The notes beneath the pieces are model-generated. The model ran no database searches, was not told the DNA's origin, and saw only the letters and a list, made by a program, of their open reading frames with translations. A program made the position numbers and the translations under genes. Source: Gaiellasilicea sp963791905 (lineage in GTDB: Bacteria > Actinomycetota > Thermoleophilia > Gaiellales > Gaiellaceae). Taken from it: a stretch of DNA of 64,000 nucleotides. How positions within the stretch are numbered: position 1 is the first letter of the stretch; each line of letters begins with the position of its first letter. Below are positions 31,232-39,913 of the stretch, one piece after another. Location: positions 1,054,001 through 1,118,000 of the forward strand of contig CAWBTX010000005.1 of the NCBI GenBank assembly GCA_963791905.1, written 5' to 3'.

Positions 31232-32717
31232 CGAGCCGCAGCCGAGTGTACCTGCGTCTTCGGCGGGCTCTGTCCGGCCGGGCGCATAGAGCTCGCGCGA
31301 TCACGACGAGCCGTTCCTCCGTCATCTCGCGCACGGCCCAGCGCGGCCCTTCTCGCGTGTTGCCCGAGTCCTTGACGCCGCCGTACGGCATTTGGTCGGC
31401 TCGGAAGGTGGGCGCCTCGTTGATCGTCACGCCGCCGAAGTCGAGCCGTTGCGCCGCCGCGAGCGCCGTCCTGTTCGACGCGGTGAAGATTCCCGCCTGC
31501 AGGCCGTACGGCGTCCCGTTCGCGAGCTCGACCGCCTCGTCGAGCGTGTCGTACGGGTTGACGGTGCAGACCGGCCCGAAGACCTCGCGGCAGGACACGT
31601 TGAGGTCCGGCGCGGCGTTCGCGATCACCGTGGGTCGCAGGAGCTCTCCCTCGAGCCCGCCTCCCGTCAGCACCTCCGCGCCCGCCGCCCGCGCCTCCTC
31701 GATCCACTCCAGCACGCGCTCGAGCGCGTCGCCGTCTATCAGCGGCCCGACGTCGGTCTCCTCGGCGGCGGGGTCTCCGACGACGAGCGCCTCCACCTTC
31801 GGGACGAACCGCTCGAGCAGCGCCTCGAGAGCGGGTCGCTCGACGTAGACGCGCTGCACCGAGATGCAGCTCTGGCCCGCGAACGAGAACGCGTGCGTCG
31901 CGAGACTCGCGGCTACGTCGTCCAGGTCTGCGTCCGCCGCGACGATGACCGGCGTCGCGTTCCCGAGCTCCAGGTTCACCTTCTTGCGCGGTGCCCGCTC
32001 GCGCAGGCCCCAACCGACCTCGCTCGAGCCGGTGAAGGTGATGAGCTTGACCCGCTCGTCCTCGACGAGCACGTTGCCGATCTCGGCTGCGGGGCCGACG
32101 AGAACGTTCAGCCAGCCCGGCGGGAGCCCCGCCTCGGTCTCGAGCTCCGCGAGCAGGAGCGCCGACAGCGGCGTCTGTGCGGCCGGCTTGAGCACGACCG
32201 CGCACCCGGCGGCGAGCGCCGGCGCGATCTTGTGCGCGACGAGGTTGAGCGGGAAGTTGAAAGGCGAGATCGCGCCGACGACCCCGATCGGCTGCCTCAG
32301 CGTGAAGCCGAGCTTGCCCACGCCGGCCTGCGAGCCTTCCATCGGCACCATCTCGCCCGCCAGGGTTCGTGCCTCGACCGCCGCGTACGTGTACGTCGAC
32401 ATGGCCCGCGATGCCTCGATGCGTGCCGACTTCAGCGGCTTGCCGGCCTCGGCGCAGATCAGCTGCGCGGCCTCCTCGTGCCGGCGGCCGAGGTAGCCCG
32501 CGACGCGGACGAGGATCTCGGCCCGCTTGTGGGCCGGCAACGGGTCCCGCATCGCGCGCTCGGCCGCGTCGACGGCGCGCCGCGCTTCCTCCGCTCCGGC
32601 TCGCGCGACGCGGCCCACGACGTCGCCGGAGTAGGGCGACCGGACCTCGGTCCACTCGCCTGTCTCGACCCACTCGCCGTCGATCAGGAGCTTCCGCTCG
32701 ATCGCCGTTGTCGCCAC
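31176..32717 (-). CDS. NAD(P)-dependent aldehyde dehydrogenase with extended C-terminus
   Basis: The 513-residue enzyme oxidises an aldehyde to an acid. Visible landmarks are the cofactor region VGAISPFNFPLNLVAHKIAP, TFTGSSEVGW, the general base ELGNATPVIV, the catalytic cysteine FAGQSCISVQRVYV and EVFGPVCTVNPYDTLDEAV. The closest architecture is the succinate-semialdehyde/lactaldehyde type. The usual end (REMTEERLVVIA) is followed by about 38 Arg- and Ala-rich residues that overlap the next gene, so the original stop may have been lost. The GTG 32717 start has TACACT 7 bases upstream and is divergent from a thiolase. Confidence 0.9.
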   Translation of the reverse strand: MATTAIERKLLIDGEWVETGEWTEVRSPYSGDVVGRVARAGAEEARRAVDAAERAMRDPLPAHKRAEILVRVAGYLGRRHEEAAQLICAEAGKPLKSARIEASRAMSTYTYAAVEARTLAGEMVPMEGSQAGVGKLGFTLRQPIGVVGAISPFNFPLNLVAHKIAPALAAGCAVVLKPAAQTPLSALLLAELETEAGLPPGWLNVLVGPAAEIGNVLVEDERVKLITFTGSSEVGWGLRERAPRKKVNLELGNATPVIVAADADLDDVAASLATHAFSFAGQSCISVQRVYVERPALEALLERFVPKVEALVVGDPAAEETDVGPLIDGDALERVLEWIEEARAAGAEVLTGGGLEGELLRPTVIANAAPDLNVSCREVFGPVCTVNPYDTLDEAVELANGTPYGLQAGIFTASNRTALAAAQRLDFGGVTINEAPTFRADQMPYGGVKDSGNTREGPRWAVREMTEERLVVIARALCARPDRARRRRRYTRLRLDGPPFAVHTPAAAAARRR

Positions 32718-32724
32718 GTCCTCG

Positions 32725-32730
32725 AGTGTA
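32725..32730 (-). promoter_or_regulatory. -10 element of the aldehyde dehydrogenase operon
   Basis: Minus-strand TACACT ends 7 bases before GTG 32717. The thiolase -10 lies 11 bases to the right on the other strand. Confidence 0.5.
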
Positions 32731-32740
32731 GGCGGCGATC

Positions 32741-32746
32741 TATGCT
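32741..32746 (+). promoter_or_regulatory. -10 element of the thiolase gene (leaderless)
   Basis: TATGCT ends 7 bases before ATG 32754. An alternative in-frame ATG at 32742 lies within the hexamer and is therefore disfavoured. Confidence 0.5.
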
Positions 32747-32753
32747 GTTGCCG

Positions 32754-33908
32754 ATGCCGAGCGACGCCCTGATCATCGACGCGGTCCGCTCGCCGATCGG
32801 AAAGCGGAACGGCGTGCTCGCCGGCACCCGCGGCGACGAGGTCGCGGCGCAGGTGCTCAACGGCCTCGTCGACCGGCATGACCTCGACCCCGCCGAGGTG
32901 GAGGACGTGCAGATGGGCTGCGTCACCCAGATCGGCGAACAGGGATGGAACATCGGCCGGATGGTGCCGATGGTCGCGGGCTGGCCCGAAACAGTCTGCG
33001 GCACGAGCGTCGACCGGCAGTGCGGGTCCTCGATGCAGTCGAACTTCAACGCGGCGGCCGCCGTTATGTCCGGCCAGCTCGACGTGGTCGTCTCCGCAGG
33101 TGTCGAGATGATGTCCCGAGTCCCGATGGGCTCCAACGGCGGCGATCTCTCGGACAAGCTGCTCGACCGCTGGCAGATCGTTCCGCAGGGCATCTCCGCC
33201 GAGGTGATCGCGAAGGAGTGGGGGCTCGGCCGCGAGGCGCTCGACGCGTACTCGCTCGAGTCACACCGTCGCGCGATCGCGGCCATCGACGCGGGTTTCT
33301 TCGAGAACGAGATCGTCCCGGTCGAGGTCTCCGCGGCCGGCGCAGCCGTCCTGGTCGGCGTCGACGAGGCGCCCCGGCGCGACACGTCCGCCGAGAGGCT
33401 GGCCTCGCTTCAGCCGGCGTTCATCCCGGACGGCGTCATCACGGCGGGCAACTCGAGCCAGATCGTCGACGGCGCCGCCGCGGTGCTGGTCACGAGCGAG
33501 TCGGCCGCCTCGCGGCTCGGCCTCGAGCCGAGGGCACGCTTCGTCTCGTTCGGCCTGTCCGGCGTCGACCCCTACCGGATGTTGCACGGCAATCCGGAGG
33601 CCTGTGGCAAGGCTCTCGAGCGCGCGGGTCTGACGTGGGACGACATCGCCGTGATCGAGGTCAACGAGGCGTTCGCCTGCGTCGTGCTCCAGTTCGCGAA
33701 GGACGCCGGCCTCGAGGATCGCTTCGACGACATCAACCCCAACGGCGGCGGCATCTCGCTCGGGCACCCGCTCGGCGCGACCGGCGCCCGCGTCACCGCG
33801 ACGCTCCTGAACGAGCTCGACAGGCGCGACGCGCGCTACGGGATCGCGTGCATGTGCATCGGCTTCGGCCAGGCGATCGCGGCCGTGGTCGAGCGCCTGT
33901 CGGACTAA
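32754..33908 (+). CDS. Acetyl-CoA acetyltransferase / thiolase
   Basis: The thiolase condenses or cleaves acyl-CoA. The 384-residue protein has DAVRSPIGKRNGVLAGTRGD at the N-terminus, the nucleophilic cysteine in SVDRQCGSSMQSN (about 90), the catalytic His in ISLGHPLGATGARV (about 345), and the second cysteine region CMCIGFGQ near the C-terminus (usually C-x-G-G-G). INPNGGG and VNEAFACVV are also typical. A 3-hydroxybutyryl-CoA dehydrogenase lies at 35081 and a LysR regulator between them, suggesting a small beta-oxidation or short-chain acyl-CoA set. The end overlaps the convergent LysR gene by 4 bases. Confidence 0.93.
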   Translation: MPSDALIIDAVRSPIGKRNGVLAGTRGDEVAAQVLNGLVDRHDLDPAEVEDVQMGCVTQIGEQGWNIGRMVPMVAGWPETVCGTSVDRQCGSSMQSNFNAAAAVMSGQLDVVVSAGVEMMSRVPMGSNGGDLSDKLLDRWQIVPQGISAEVIAKEWGLGREALDAYSLESHRRAIAAIDAGFFENEIVPVEVSAAGAAVLVGVDEAPRRDTSAERLASLQPAFIPDGVITAGNSSQIVDGAAAVLVTSESAASRLGLEPRARFVSFGLSGVDPYRMLHGNPEACGKALERAGLTWDDIAVIEVNEAFACVVLQFAKDAGLEDRFDDINPNGGGISLGHPLGATGARVTATLLNELDRRDARYGIACMCIGFGQAIAAVVERLSD

Positions 33909-34864
33909 GAGCTCGATACCGGCTGGCGCAGCTCGAGCCGCAGCTCCGCGCAGACCTCCGCGGCGAGCTCGAGGAAGGCGCGCGCGGCTGGCGAACGGTG
34001 GCGATCGCGGTGCCATGCGAGCGCGATCCGGCGGTCCGGGATCGCCGGCTCGATCTCGAGCACCCGCACGCGGTCGTCGTGCTCGTCGACGGCGAGGAGC
34101 GGGACGATCGCGGCGCCGAAGCCCGCCGCCACGAGGCCCTGGACGGTGCCGTTGTCGTCGAGTCGGAATGCGATCTCGATGTCGACGCCGCGAACGGCCA
34201 GCTCGCTCTCCGCAAGAGACGTCGTGCGGCAGGCGCGGTTGCCGATCAGGCTGAGGCCGCCGAGCTCGGGCAGCCGCGCTCGCTCGGCCGACGCGAGGTC
34301 GCTCTCGGCGGGGACGGCGAGTACGTAGGGGTCGCGTAGGAGCTCCTGCCACTCGAACGGCCCGTCGAGCAGGGGCACCATCGTGAATGCGAGGTCGAGC
34401 TCGCCGCGCTCGACGAGTCGGAGCAGGTCGTCGTCGGACGTTGATTCGCGGAGCTCGAGGTCGACCCGCGGCCACTCGCGTCGGAAGCGGCTCATGATCT
34501 CCGGCAGCACCTTGGCGCCGACGCTCTGGAACGTGCCGATGCGCAGCGCGCCGAGCTGCCCTTGCACGAGCGCGTTCAGATCGGCCTGCGCAGCGTGCAG
34601 CCGGGCCACGATCGCCTCCGCGTGACGAAGCAGGAGCGAGCCGGCCTCGGTCAACGAGACCGCGCGGGGCCCTCCCGGGCGCTCGACGAGACGCTCGCCG
34701 ATGATCCGCTCGAGGGTCTGCATCTGCTGCGAGATCGCGGACTGCGTGTACCCGAGCTCCTCGGCTGCGCGGCCGAACGAGCCCGTGCGCGCGACCGCCT
34801 CGAGCGCGGCCAGGTGTCGGATCTCGACGCCGAGCCAGAGGTCATGGGAACGATTAGGTTCCAT
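33905..34864 (-). CDS. LysR-family transcriptional regulator
   Basis: The 319-residue protein has an N-terminal winged helix-turn-helix (LAALEAVARTGSFGRAAEEL, then GYTQSAISQQMQTLERIIGE, about 17-60) followed by a periplasmic-binding-fold effector domain (LRIGTFQSVGAKVLPEIMSR, ELDLAFTMVPLL, VQGLVAAGFGAAIVPLLAVD). The start could be ATG 34864 (MEPNRSHDLW) or ATG 34879. It is convergent with the thiolase gene and divergent from a 39-residue membrane peptide. By the usual LysR logic it may control flanking acyl-CoA genes. The inducer is unknown. Confidence 0.9.
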   Translation of the reverse strand: MEPNRSHDLWLGVEIRHLAALEAVARTGSFGRAAEELGYTQSAISQQMQTLERIIGERLVERPGGPRAVSLTEAGSLLLRHAEAIVARLHAAQADLNALVQGQLGALRIGTFQSVGAKVLPEIMSRFRREWPRVDLELRESTSDDDLLRLVERGELDLAFTMVPLLDGPFEWQELLRDPYVLAVPAESDLASAERARLPELGGLSLIGNRACRTTSLAESELAVRGVDIEIAFRLDDNGTVQGLVAAGFGAAIVPLLAVDEHDDRVRVLEIEPAIPDRRIALAWHRDRHRSPAARAFLELAAEVCAELRLELRQPVSSS

Positions 34865-34924
34865 GATCGAACCGAACATTAGCTCGATTTGCCCTGATCG
34901 ACAGGCTGGTGCGACCATGTGCGC

Positions 34925-35044
34925 ATGGGAACGATCCTCCTCGTCGTCTTCATCGTCGCGATCGGGCCGCTCGCGCTCCTCTTCGGCGCCGACTCCCGGA
35001 TCGACGAGCCCGCGTGGCGCCGGCGCTGGCGCGACCTCACGTAG
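34925..35044 (+). CDS. 39-residue single-helix membrane peptide
   Basis: The frame ATG 34925 to TAG 35044 encodes a hydrophobic helix (ILLVVFIVAIGPLALLFGAD) followed by a basic tail (RIDEPAWRRRWRDLT). Small proteins of this layout (helix, IGPLALLFGADSR, short basic end) are, to my recollection, frequent in actinobacteria and escape annotation because of length. It lies between LysR and the dehydrogenase. No clear -10 or Shine-Dalgarno is visible. Function is unknown. Confidence 0.65.
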   Translation: MGTILLVVFIVAIGPLALLFGADSRIDEPAWRRRWRDLT

Positions 35045-35067
35045 GCAGCGGCACCACCCCGATCGAC

Positions 35068-35073
35068 TAGCAT
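35068..35073 (+). promoter_or_regulatory. -10 element of the hydroxybutyryl-CoA dehydrogenase gene
   Basis: TAGCAT ends 7 bases before GTG 35081. Confidence 0.5.
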
Positions 35074-35080
35074 CGCCGCG

Positions 35081-35938
35081 GTGGCGGAGGTGCGGAAGGT
35101 GGGCGTCGTCGGCCTGGGCGCGATGGGCGCCGGGATCGCGCAGCTGTGCGTCGAGGCGGGCGTGGACACGGTCGGGCTGGAGGTGCGCGCCGAGCTCGGG
35201 GAGCAGGCGCGCGAGCGGATCGCGCACTTCTTGACGCGGAAGGTCGAGAAGGGGCAGTTGGATGAGTCGGCGCGCGACGTCGCCTTGGCGCGTCTCTCCC
35301 TAACCACGGAGCTCGAAGAGCTCCGTGGCACTGACCTCGTGATCGAGGCGATCGTCGAGGAGCTCGAGCCGAAGCGGGCGCTCTTCGCCGACCTCGACCG
35401 GATCTGCCGCCCGGACGCCGTGCTCGCGACGAACACCTCGGCGCTCTCCGTGACTGAGATCGCCGCCGCGGCCGCCCGGCCGGAGCGCGTGGTCGGCATG
35501 CACTTCTTCAATCCGGCGCCGCTGATGCCGCTCGTCGAGATCGTGCGCGCGGAGTTGACCGAAGAGGGGCCGTTCGAGACGGCGTTCGCGTTCGGCGCCC
35601 GCATCGGCAAGACCCCGATCCGCTGCCACGACACCCCCGGCTTCGTCGTCAACCGCGTCCTCATCCCGCTCCTGAACGACTGCATCCGCGTCCTCGACGA
35701 GGCCCGTGTCTCGCCGGAGGACCTCGACGCCGGGCTGCGCGGCGGTGCCGGTTGGCCGATGGGGCCGTGCGCGCTCGTCGACCTCGTCGGCATCGACGTG
35801 CACGTCCACGCCTCCGAGGCGCTCTACGAGAAGACGCGTGAGCAGCGGATGGCGCCGCCGCCGAGGCTCGTCGCGATGCGGAACGCGGGCCTGCTCGGGC
35901 GCAAGTCCGGCCGCGGGTTCTACCTCTACGACGGCTAG
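35081..35938 (+). CDS. 3-hydroxybutyryl-CoA dehydrogenase
   Basis: The enzyme interconverts 3-hydroxyacyl-CoA and 3-oxoacyl-CoA with NAD(P). The 285-residue protein has the Rossmann motif VGVVGLGAMGAGIAQLCVEA at the start, DLVIEAIVEELEPKRALFAD, NTSALSVTEIA, the catalytic histidine in VVGMHFFNPAPLMPLVEIV (about 140), and the C-terminal dimerisation domain with TPGFVVNRVLIPLLNDCIR. Length is normal. A perfect 11-bp hairpin at 35304-35328 lies in the gene and encodes the loop TTELEELRGT. The start is fixed by the 7-base gap from TAGCAT. Confidence 0.93.
   Translation: MAEVRKVGVVGLGAMGAGIAQLCVEAGVDTVGLEVRAELGEQARERIAHFLTRKVEKGQLDESARDVALARLSLTTELEELRGTDLVIEAIVEELEPKRALFADLDRICRPDAVLATNTSALSVTEIAAAAARPERVVGMHFFNPAPLMPLVEIVRAELTEEGPFETAFAFGARIGKTPIRCHDTPGFVVNRVLIPLLNDCIRVLDEARVSPEDLDAGLRGGAGWPMGPCALVDLVGIDVHVHASEALYEKTREQRMAPPPRLVAMRNAGLLGRKSGRGFYLYDG
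35304..35328. repeat. Perfect intragenic hairpin, 11-bp arms, GAA loop
   Basis: CCACGGAGCTC and GAGCTCCGTGG flank GAA in the 5' part of the dehydrogenase gene, in a loop that varies within the family. Confidence 0.75.
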
Positions 35939-35941
35939 CTC

Positions 35942-37144
35942 CTACCCCCTCGGGAGCAACCGCACATTGAGCCTTTTCGCCACGACGGGCAGCAGCGTTC
36001 CCTGCACGACGACGGAAAAGAGGACGACCACGAAGACGACGTTGTAGATCTTCGCCGCGTCGTCGACCGCCGCGATCACGACCAGCGCCGCGAGCAGGAT
36101 CGGCACGGCCCCCTTGAGCCCGGCCCACGCGATGAAGAGCCGTTCGCCCCAGTCGAGCCGTACGGGGAGGAGCAGGAGCACGACGACCACGGGGCGGATG
36201 AGGAGGCCGAGCAGCGCCGCGAGGACGAGGCCGTCGAGCCAATCGCCGCTCGACAGCACGTCCGTCACGTCGATCGTGAGGCCGAGGGCGACAAAGGCCG
36301 TGATCTCGGCGAGGCTGGCGAGCGAGGAGTGGAAGCCCTCGATCTCGTCCTGGTGTGGCGCACCCGCGTCGCCGATCAGGAGGCCGGCGAGAAACACGGC
36401 GAGGAAGCCCGACCCGTGCACGAGCGTCGCGGCGCCGTAGATCACGCCGGCTGCGGCGAGCACCCGCAGCGGATAGAGCGACGCCTCCGGCAGTGTCTCG
36501 CGGCGCATCACGCGGATGAGGACGGCTGCGCCGAGCACGCCGACGGCCGCCCCGCCCACCATCTCGATCGAGAACTCGCGGACCACGGTCCAGAAGGTGC
36601 CGTCGTCGCTCGTCGCGAACTCGACCAGGCCGATCACCAGTGCGATCCCGACCGGATCGTTGGCGCCGGACTCGCCCTCGATGATCGTGCCGGCACGCCC
36701 GCGGATCTCCCGTCCGCTCAGGACCGAGAACGTCACGGCCGGATCGGTCGGCGCGAGCGCGGCGCCGAGCAGCCCGCTCGTGATCCACGAGAAGTCGAGC
36801 AGCCAGTGCGCACCGAGCGTGACGAGCCCGGCGGTCGCGAACGTGCCGACGAGGCCCAGTGACAGGATCGGGACGATCGAGACGGCGGCACGGCGCCAGC
36901 CGATGTGCATGCCGCCGTCGAAGAGGATCACGATCAGCGCGACGACGGCGATTCGCTCGACCGTGACGAACGAGATCACCTCTCCAAGTCGCGGGAACAT
37001 GTCCGAGGCGATCGCCGCCGCCAACATGAACAACGCAGCGCTCGGGATCGCGAGCTTCTCGGTGAGCGTCCGTCCGAGGATGGCCAGCGAGACGCCGGCG
37101 GCCACGATGAGGATCACCTCGCCGAAGTCCGCGATCTCGTTCAA
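35942..37144 (-). CDS. Cation:proton antiporter (CPA family)
   Basis: The 400-residue protein has about 12 hydrophobic segments. It carries the CPA core motifs ALFMLAAAIASDMF, LFDGGMHIGWRRA, the ALAPTDPAVTFSVLSGREI crossing segment and the ESGANDPVGIALVIGLVEF helix with the transport aspartate. It also has WAGLKGAVPILLAAL near the C-terminus. It exchanges Na+ or K+ for H+. The RCK/TrkA-C domain found in the second antiporter (49352) is absent. The start is assigned to TTG 37144; a GTG at 37117 would shorten it by 9 residues. It ends 3 bases from the convergent dehydrogenase gene. Confidence 0.88.
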   Translation of the reverse strand: MNEIADFGEVILIVAAGVSLAILGRTLTEKLAIPSAALFMLAAAIASDMFPRLGEVISFVTVERIAVVALIVILFDGGMHIGWRRAAVSIVPILSLGLVGTFATAGLVTLGAHWLLDFSWITSGLLGAALAPTDPAVTFSVLSGREIRGRAGTIIEGESGANDPVGIALVIGLVEFATSDDGTFWTVVREFSIEMVGGAAVGVLGAAVLIRVMRRETLPEASLYPLRVLAAAGVIYGAATLVHGSGFLAVFLAGLLIGDAGAPHQDEIEGFHSSLASLAEITAFVALGLTIDVTDVLSSGDWLDGLVLAALLGLLIRPVVVVLLLLPVRLDWGERLFIAWAGLKGAVPILLAALVVIAAVDDAAKIYNVVFVVVLFSVVVQGTLLPVVAKRLNVRLLPRG

Positions 37145-37243
37145 GGAGGGTGACTCTAGGGAAAGACATCAGGCGGGCGCATCGAGCGATTTCCTTACAA
37201 TTCGCTCACCCTCAGACAACCCCGAGCCTGGATACTCAATCTG

Positions 37244-37807
37244 ATGCGGTACGCCGTCCCCATTCTGCTTGCCCTGCTCTTTGCAGCACCGGCCGTGGCG
37301 TTGGAGCTGCCGAAGGCGAGCGCCGCCGACGGCGCCCTGTCCGTCGCGGACGGGCGTGGCGAGATCACGCTCGGCGCGCGCAGCACCGGCATGGTCGGCG
37401 GCGTGATCGGGCGCATCGACCGCGGCTGCGTGTCGATCACCGACCTCTCGCCCGAGGATCTCAACTTCCCGCTCGTCTGGGGTGACGACGAGCCCCAGGT
37501 CGACCTGCCGCGTGGCGGCTCCAAATGGTGCGGCGCCGGCGTGCGCTTCCGGCTGATCGGCGGGAAGTTCCGCACGACCATCACTGGCCGCGGCATCGAC
37601 CTCTCGGCCGTCGGCGTCGGCGAGGGCACGATCGTCACGAACGACGTCTTCCGGCCCGGTGTCTACTCGCTCGACGGCGACGACTGTCGCTCGCCGCGGG
37701 CCGTCTGCAAGCCGCTGCCTGTGGAGATGACGCGCTTCCGACTCGGCACGGCCTCCGTCGAGCGGGCCGAGAAGAGCGAGCGCGGCCTCGTGCGTCGCGG
37801 GGCCTGA
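37244..37807 (+). CDS. Secreted hypothetical protein in a two-component operon
   Basis: The 187-residue protein has a signal peptide (YAVPILLALLFAAPAVALEL) and a mature beta-rich domain with five cysteines in total (DRGCVSI, SKWCGAG, GDDCRSP, AVCKPLP among them), which suggests disulfides outside the membrane. I do not recognise the family. It lies 4 bases upstream of a response regulator gene, which is 4 bases upstream of a histidine kinase gene, so the three form one operon. TACAAT at 37196-37201 is a possible -10. Confidence 0.75.
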   Translation: MRYAVPILLALLFAAPAVALELPKASAADGALSVADGRGEITLGARSTGMVGGVIGRIDRGCVSITDLSPEDLNFPLVWGDDEPQVDLPRGGSKWCGAGVRFRLIGGKFRTTITGRGIDLSAVGVGEGTIVTNDVFRPGVYSLDGDDCRSPRAVCKPLPVEMTRFRLGTASVERAEKSERGLVRRGA

Positions 37808-37811
37808 CGAC

Positions 37812-38519
37812 ATGCCTGCCGGCGCGCAAACGATTCTGGTCGTCGAGGACGAGGCGTCGATCGCCTCGTTCGTCTCGCTCTACCTGAAGAACGCGGGCTA
37901 CGACGTGAAGGCGGTCTCGACCGGCACCGCCGCGCTGGCGCAGGTCGCCGCCGAGTCACCGGCGCTGATCATCCTCGACCTTATGCTCCCGGACCTCGAC
38001 GGGATCGAGATCTGCCGCCGGATCCGCAAGACCTCCGACGTCCCGATCCTGATGCTGACAGCACGGGACGAGGACGTCGACAAGATCATCGGCCTCGAGG
38101 TCGGCGCCGACGACTACCTGACGAAGCCGTTCAACCCGCGCGAGCTCGTGGCCCGCGTCAAGTCGGTGCTGCGGCGCGCTGCACCGGAGCGGCGCCGCGA
38201 CGAGAGCAAGGAGCTCGCCCACGGCGACCTCACCATCAATGCGGGCCGGCGCGAGGTGAAGGTCGGGACCGACGAGATCCAGCTCGCCCCGAAGGAGTTC
38301 GACCTGCTCTGGGAGCTGCTCGACCACCGCGGCCTCGTGCTGACGCGCGATCAGCTGCTCGAGCGGGTCTGGGGCTACACCTTCGCCGGCGACACCCGCA
38401 CCGTGGACGTGCACGTGCGGCAGCTACGGCGCAAGCTGGGGGACGCGTCCCCGATCGTCACGGTGTGGGGCGTCGGCTACAAGGTCGGCCCCGAGCGCGC
38501 CCCCGCCCCGGCCGCATAG
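37812..38519 (+). CDS. OmpR-family response regulator
   Basis: The 235-residue protein has an intact receiver: acidic pair VVEDEASI (about 11-13), phosphoacceptor in LIILDLMLPDLDGIEICRRI (about 55), Thr in LMLTARDEDVD and Lys in YLTKPFNPREL. The C-terminal winged helix (LAPKEFDLLWELLDHRGLVL, VDVHVRQLRRKLGD, TVWGVGYKVG) binds DNA. It pairs with the kinase 4 bases downstream and with the secreted protein upstream. Confidence 0.95.
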   Translation: MPAGAQTILVVEDEASIASFVSLYLKNAGYDVKAVSTGTAALAQVAAESPALIILDLMLPDLDGIEICRRIRKTSDVPILMLTARDEDVDKIIGLEVGADDYLTKPFNPRELVARVKSVLRRAAPERRRDESKELAHGDLTINAGRREVKVGTDEIQLAPKEFDLLWELLDHRGLVLTRDQLLERVWGYTFAGDTRTVDVHVRQLRRKLGDASPIVTVWGVGYKVGPERAPAPAA

Positions 38520-38523
38520 GCCC

Positions 38524-39912
38524 ATGCGGTCGCTCCGCTTTCGCCTGCCGGCGCTCTTCCTGGCGGCGATCGCGCTCGCCGGGCTGATCTCGACGCTGAT
38601 CGCGGTACGGCTCTTCCAGAGCTACACGCACGACCAGTCGGTGTCCGAGCTACGGCGGGAGGCGCGGGGCCTCGCTCAGCTCTACGGGGAGTCCGCGCGG
38701 CGGACTTCCGAAGGCGCCCCGGCGCCGGTCTTCGCGGCGTCGAAGCTCGAGGCCGCGAGCGGCAACCGACTCTTCTTCGTCGGCCCGGGCGCCTTCCCGG
38801 GCGAGGATGCCGGGTTGACCCGGCTCACCGTCGACGACGTCGGCGTCGACGTGAGCGGCGGCCAGATCCGCAGCTTCGAGTTCACCCCGCCCGGCGAGGA
38901 TCGGCCCTTCCTCGCCTCGTCGTATCCGCTCCGGCCCGGCGGGCCCAACACGCCCGCCTTCGGATCGCTGGTCGTCGCGACGCCGAACGCCACCGTCCGT
39001 GACGAGTGGGTGACCCTCGCCTGGCGGCTCGCGCTCGCGTTCCTCGGCAGCCTCGTCGTCGTCGGCGGCCTCGCGTGGTACTTCTCCCGCCGCATCACGC
39101 GGCCGGTGCTCGCGCTCTCGGCCGCGGCCGACCAGATCGCCGCCGGCAACTACAACATCGATGTGAGGGAGCTCCACGGCAGCGGCGAGATCGGGCACCT
39201 GGCGGAGCGGTTTCAGGACATGGCGGGCAAGCTCGCCGAGGCGGAGGAGCTCGAGCGCAACTTCCTGATGTCGGTCTCGCACGAGCTCCGCACCCCGCTC
39301 ACCGCCATTCGCGGGCACGTCGCGGCGCTGCGCGAGGGCGTGGTGACCGATCCCGAGCTCGCCGACCTCTCCCTCGAGACCGTCGAGGCCGAGGCGGAGC
39401 GCCTCGGCCGGCTCGTCAACGACGTGCTCGATCTCGCGAAGCTCGACGCGCACCGCTTCACCGTCCTCACCGAGGAGGTCGACATGGGGCGGCTCTGCGA
39501 CCGCGCCTACTCGACCTTCACGGACGAGGCGAGGCGGCGCGGGATCGAGTACGAGAAGCGGGCGGACAGCGACCCTGTGATCGTCTCCGACGGCGACCGC
39601 GTGCTGCAGATCATCTCCAACCTGCTCTCGAACGCATTCCGCTGGACGCCGGACGGCGGGCGCATCGACGTCGCGCTGACGAGCGAGAACGGCGCAGTCG
39701 CCGTCGACGTCGCGGATACCGGCCCGGGCATCCGCGCCGAGGAGCGCGAGCGGATCTTCCGGCCCTTCTGGTCACGGGACGGCCGCGGGACGGGCCTGGG
39801 CCTGCCGATCGCGCGCGAGCTCGCGTTGGCGCTCGGCGGCCGCATCGAGCTCGAGTCCGAGGTGGGGAAGGGGAGCCGCTTCCGGCTCGTCCTGCCCGCG
39901 CCCCAGCTCTAG
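38524..39912 (+). CDS. Membrane sensor histidine kinase
   Basis: The 462-residue protein has an N-terminal transmembrane helix (about 7-27), an extracytoplasmic domain of about 130 residues, a second helix (LALAFLGSLVVVGGLAWYFS, about 170-190), a HAMP linker (ITRPVLALSAAADQIAAGNY), and a HisKA domain with the phosphorylated His in FLMSVSHELRTPLTAIRG. The ATPase domain has N box NLLSNAFRWTPDG, DTGPGI and GTGLGLPIARELALAL. It signals to the regulator at 37812. Its sensory domain might contact the secreted protein encoded first in the operon, an inference from gene order. Confidence 0.94.
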   Translation: MRSLRFRLPALFLAAIALAGLISTLIAVRLFQSYTHDQSVSELRREARGLAQLYGESARRTSEGAPAPVFAASKLEAASGNRLFFVGPGAFPGEDAGLTRLTVDDVGVDVSGGQIRSFEFTPPGEDRPFLASSYPLRPGGPNTPAFGSLVVATPNATVRDEWVTLAWRLALAFLGSLVVVGGLAWYFSRRITRPVLALSAAADQIAAGNYNIDVRELHGSGEIGHLAERFQDMAGKLAEAEELERNFLMSVSHELRTPLTAIRGHVAALREGVVTDPELADLSLETVEAEAERLGRLVNDVLDLAKLDAHRFTVLTEEVDMGRLCDRAYSTFTDEARRRGIEYEKRADSDPVIVSDGDRVLQIISNLLSNAFRWTPDGGRIDVALTSENGAVAVDVADTGPGIRAEERERIFRPFWSRDGRGTGLGLPIARELALALGGRIELESEVGKGSRFRLVLPAPQL

Positions 39913-39913
39913 C

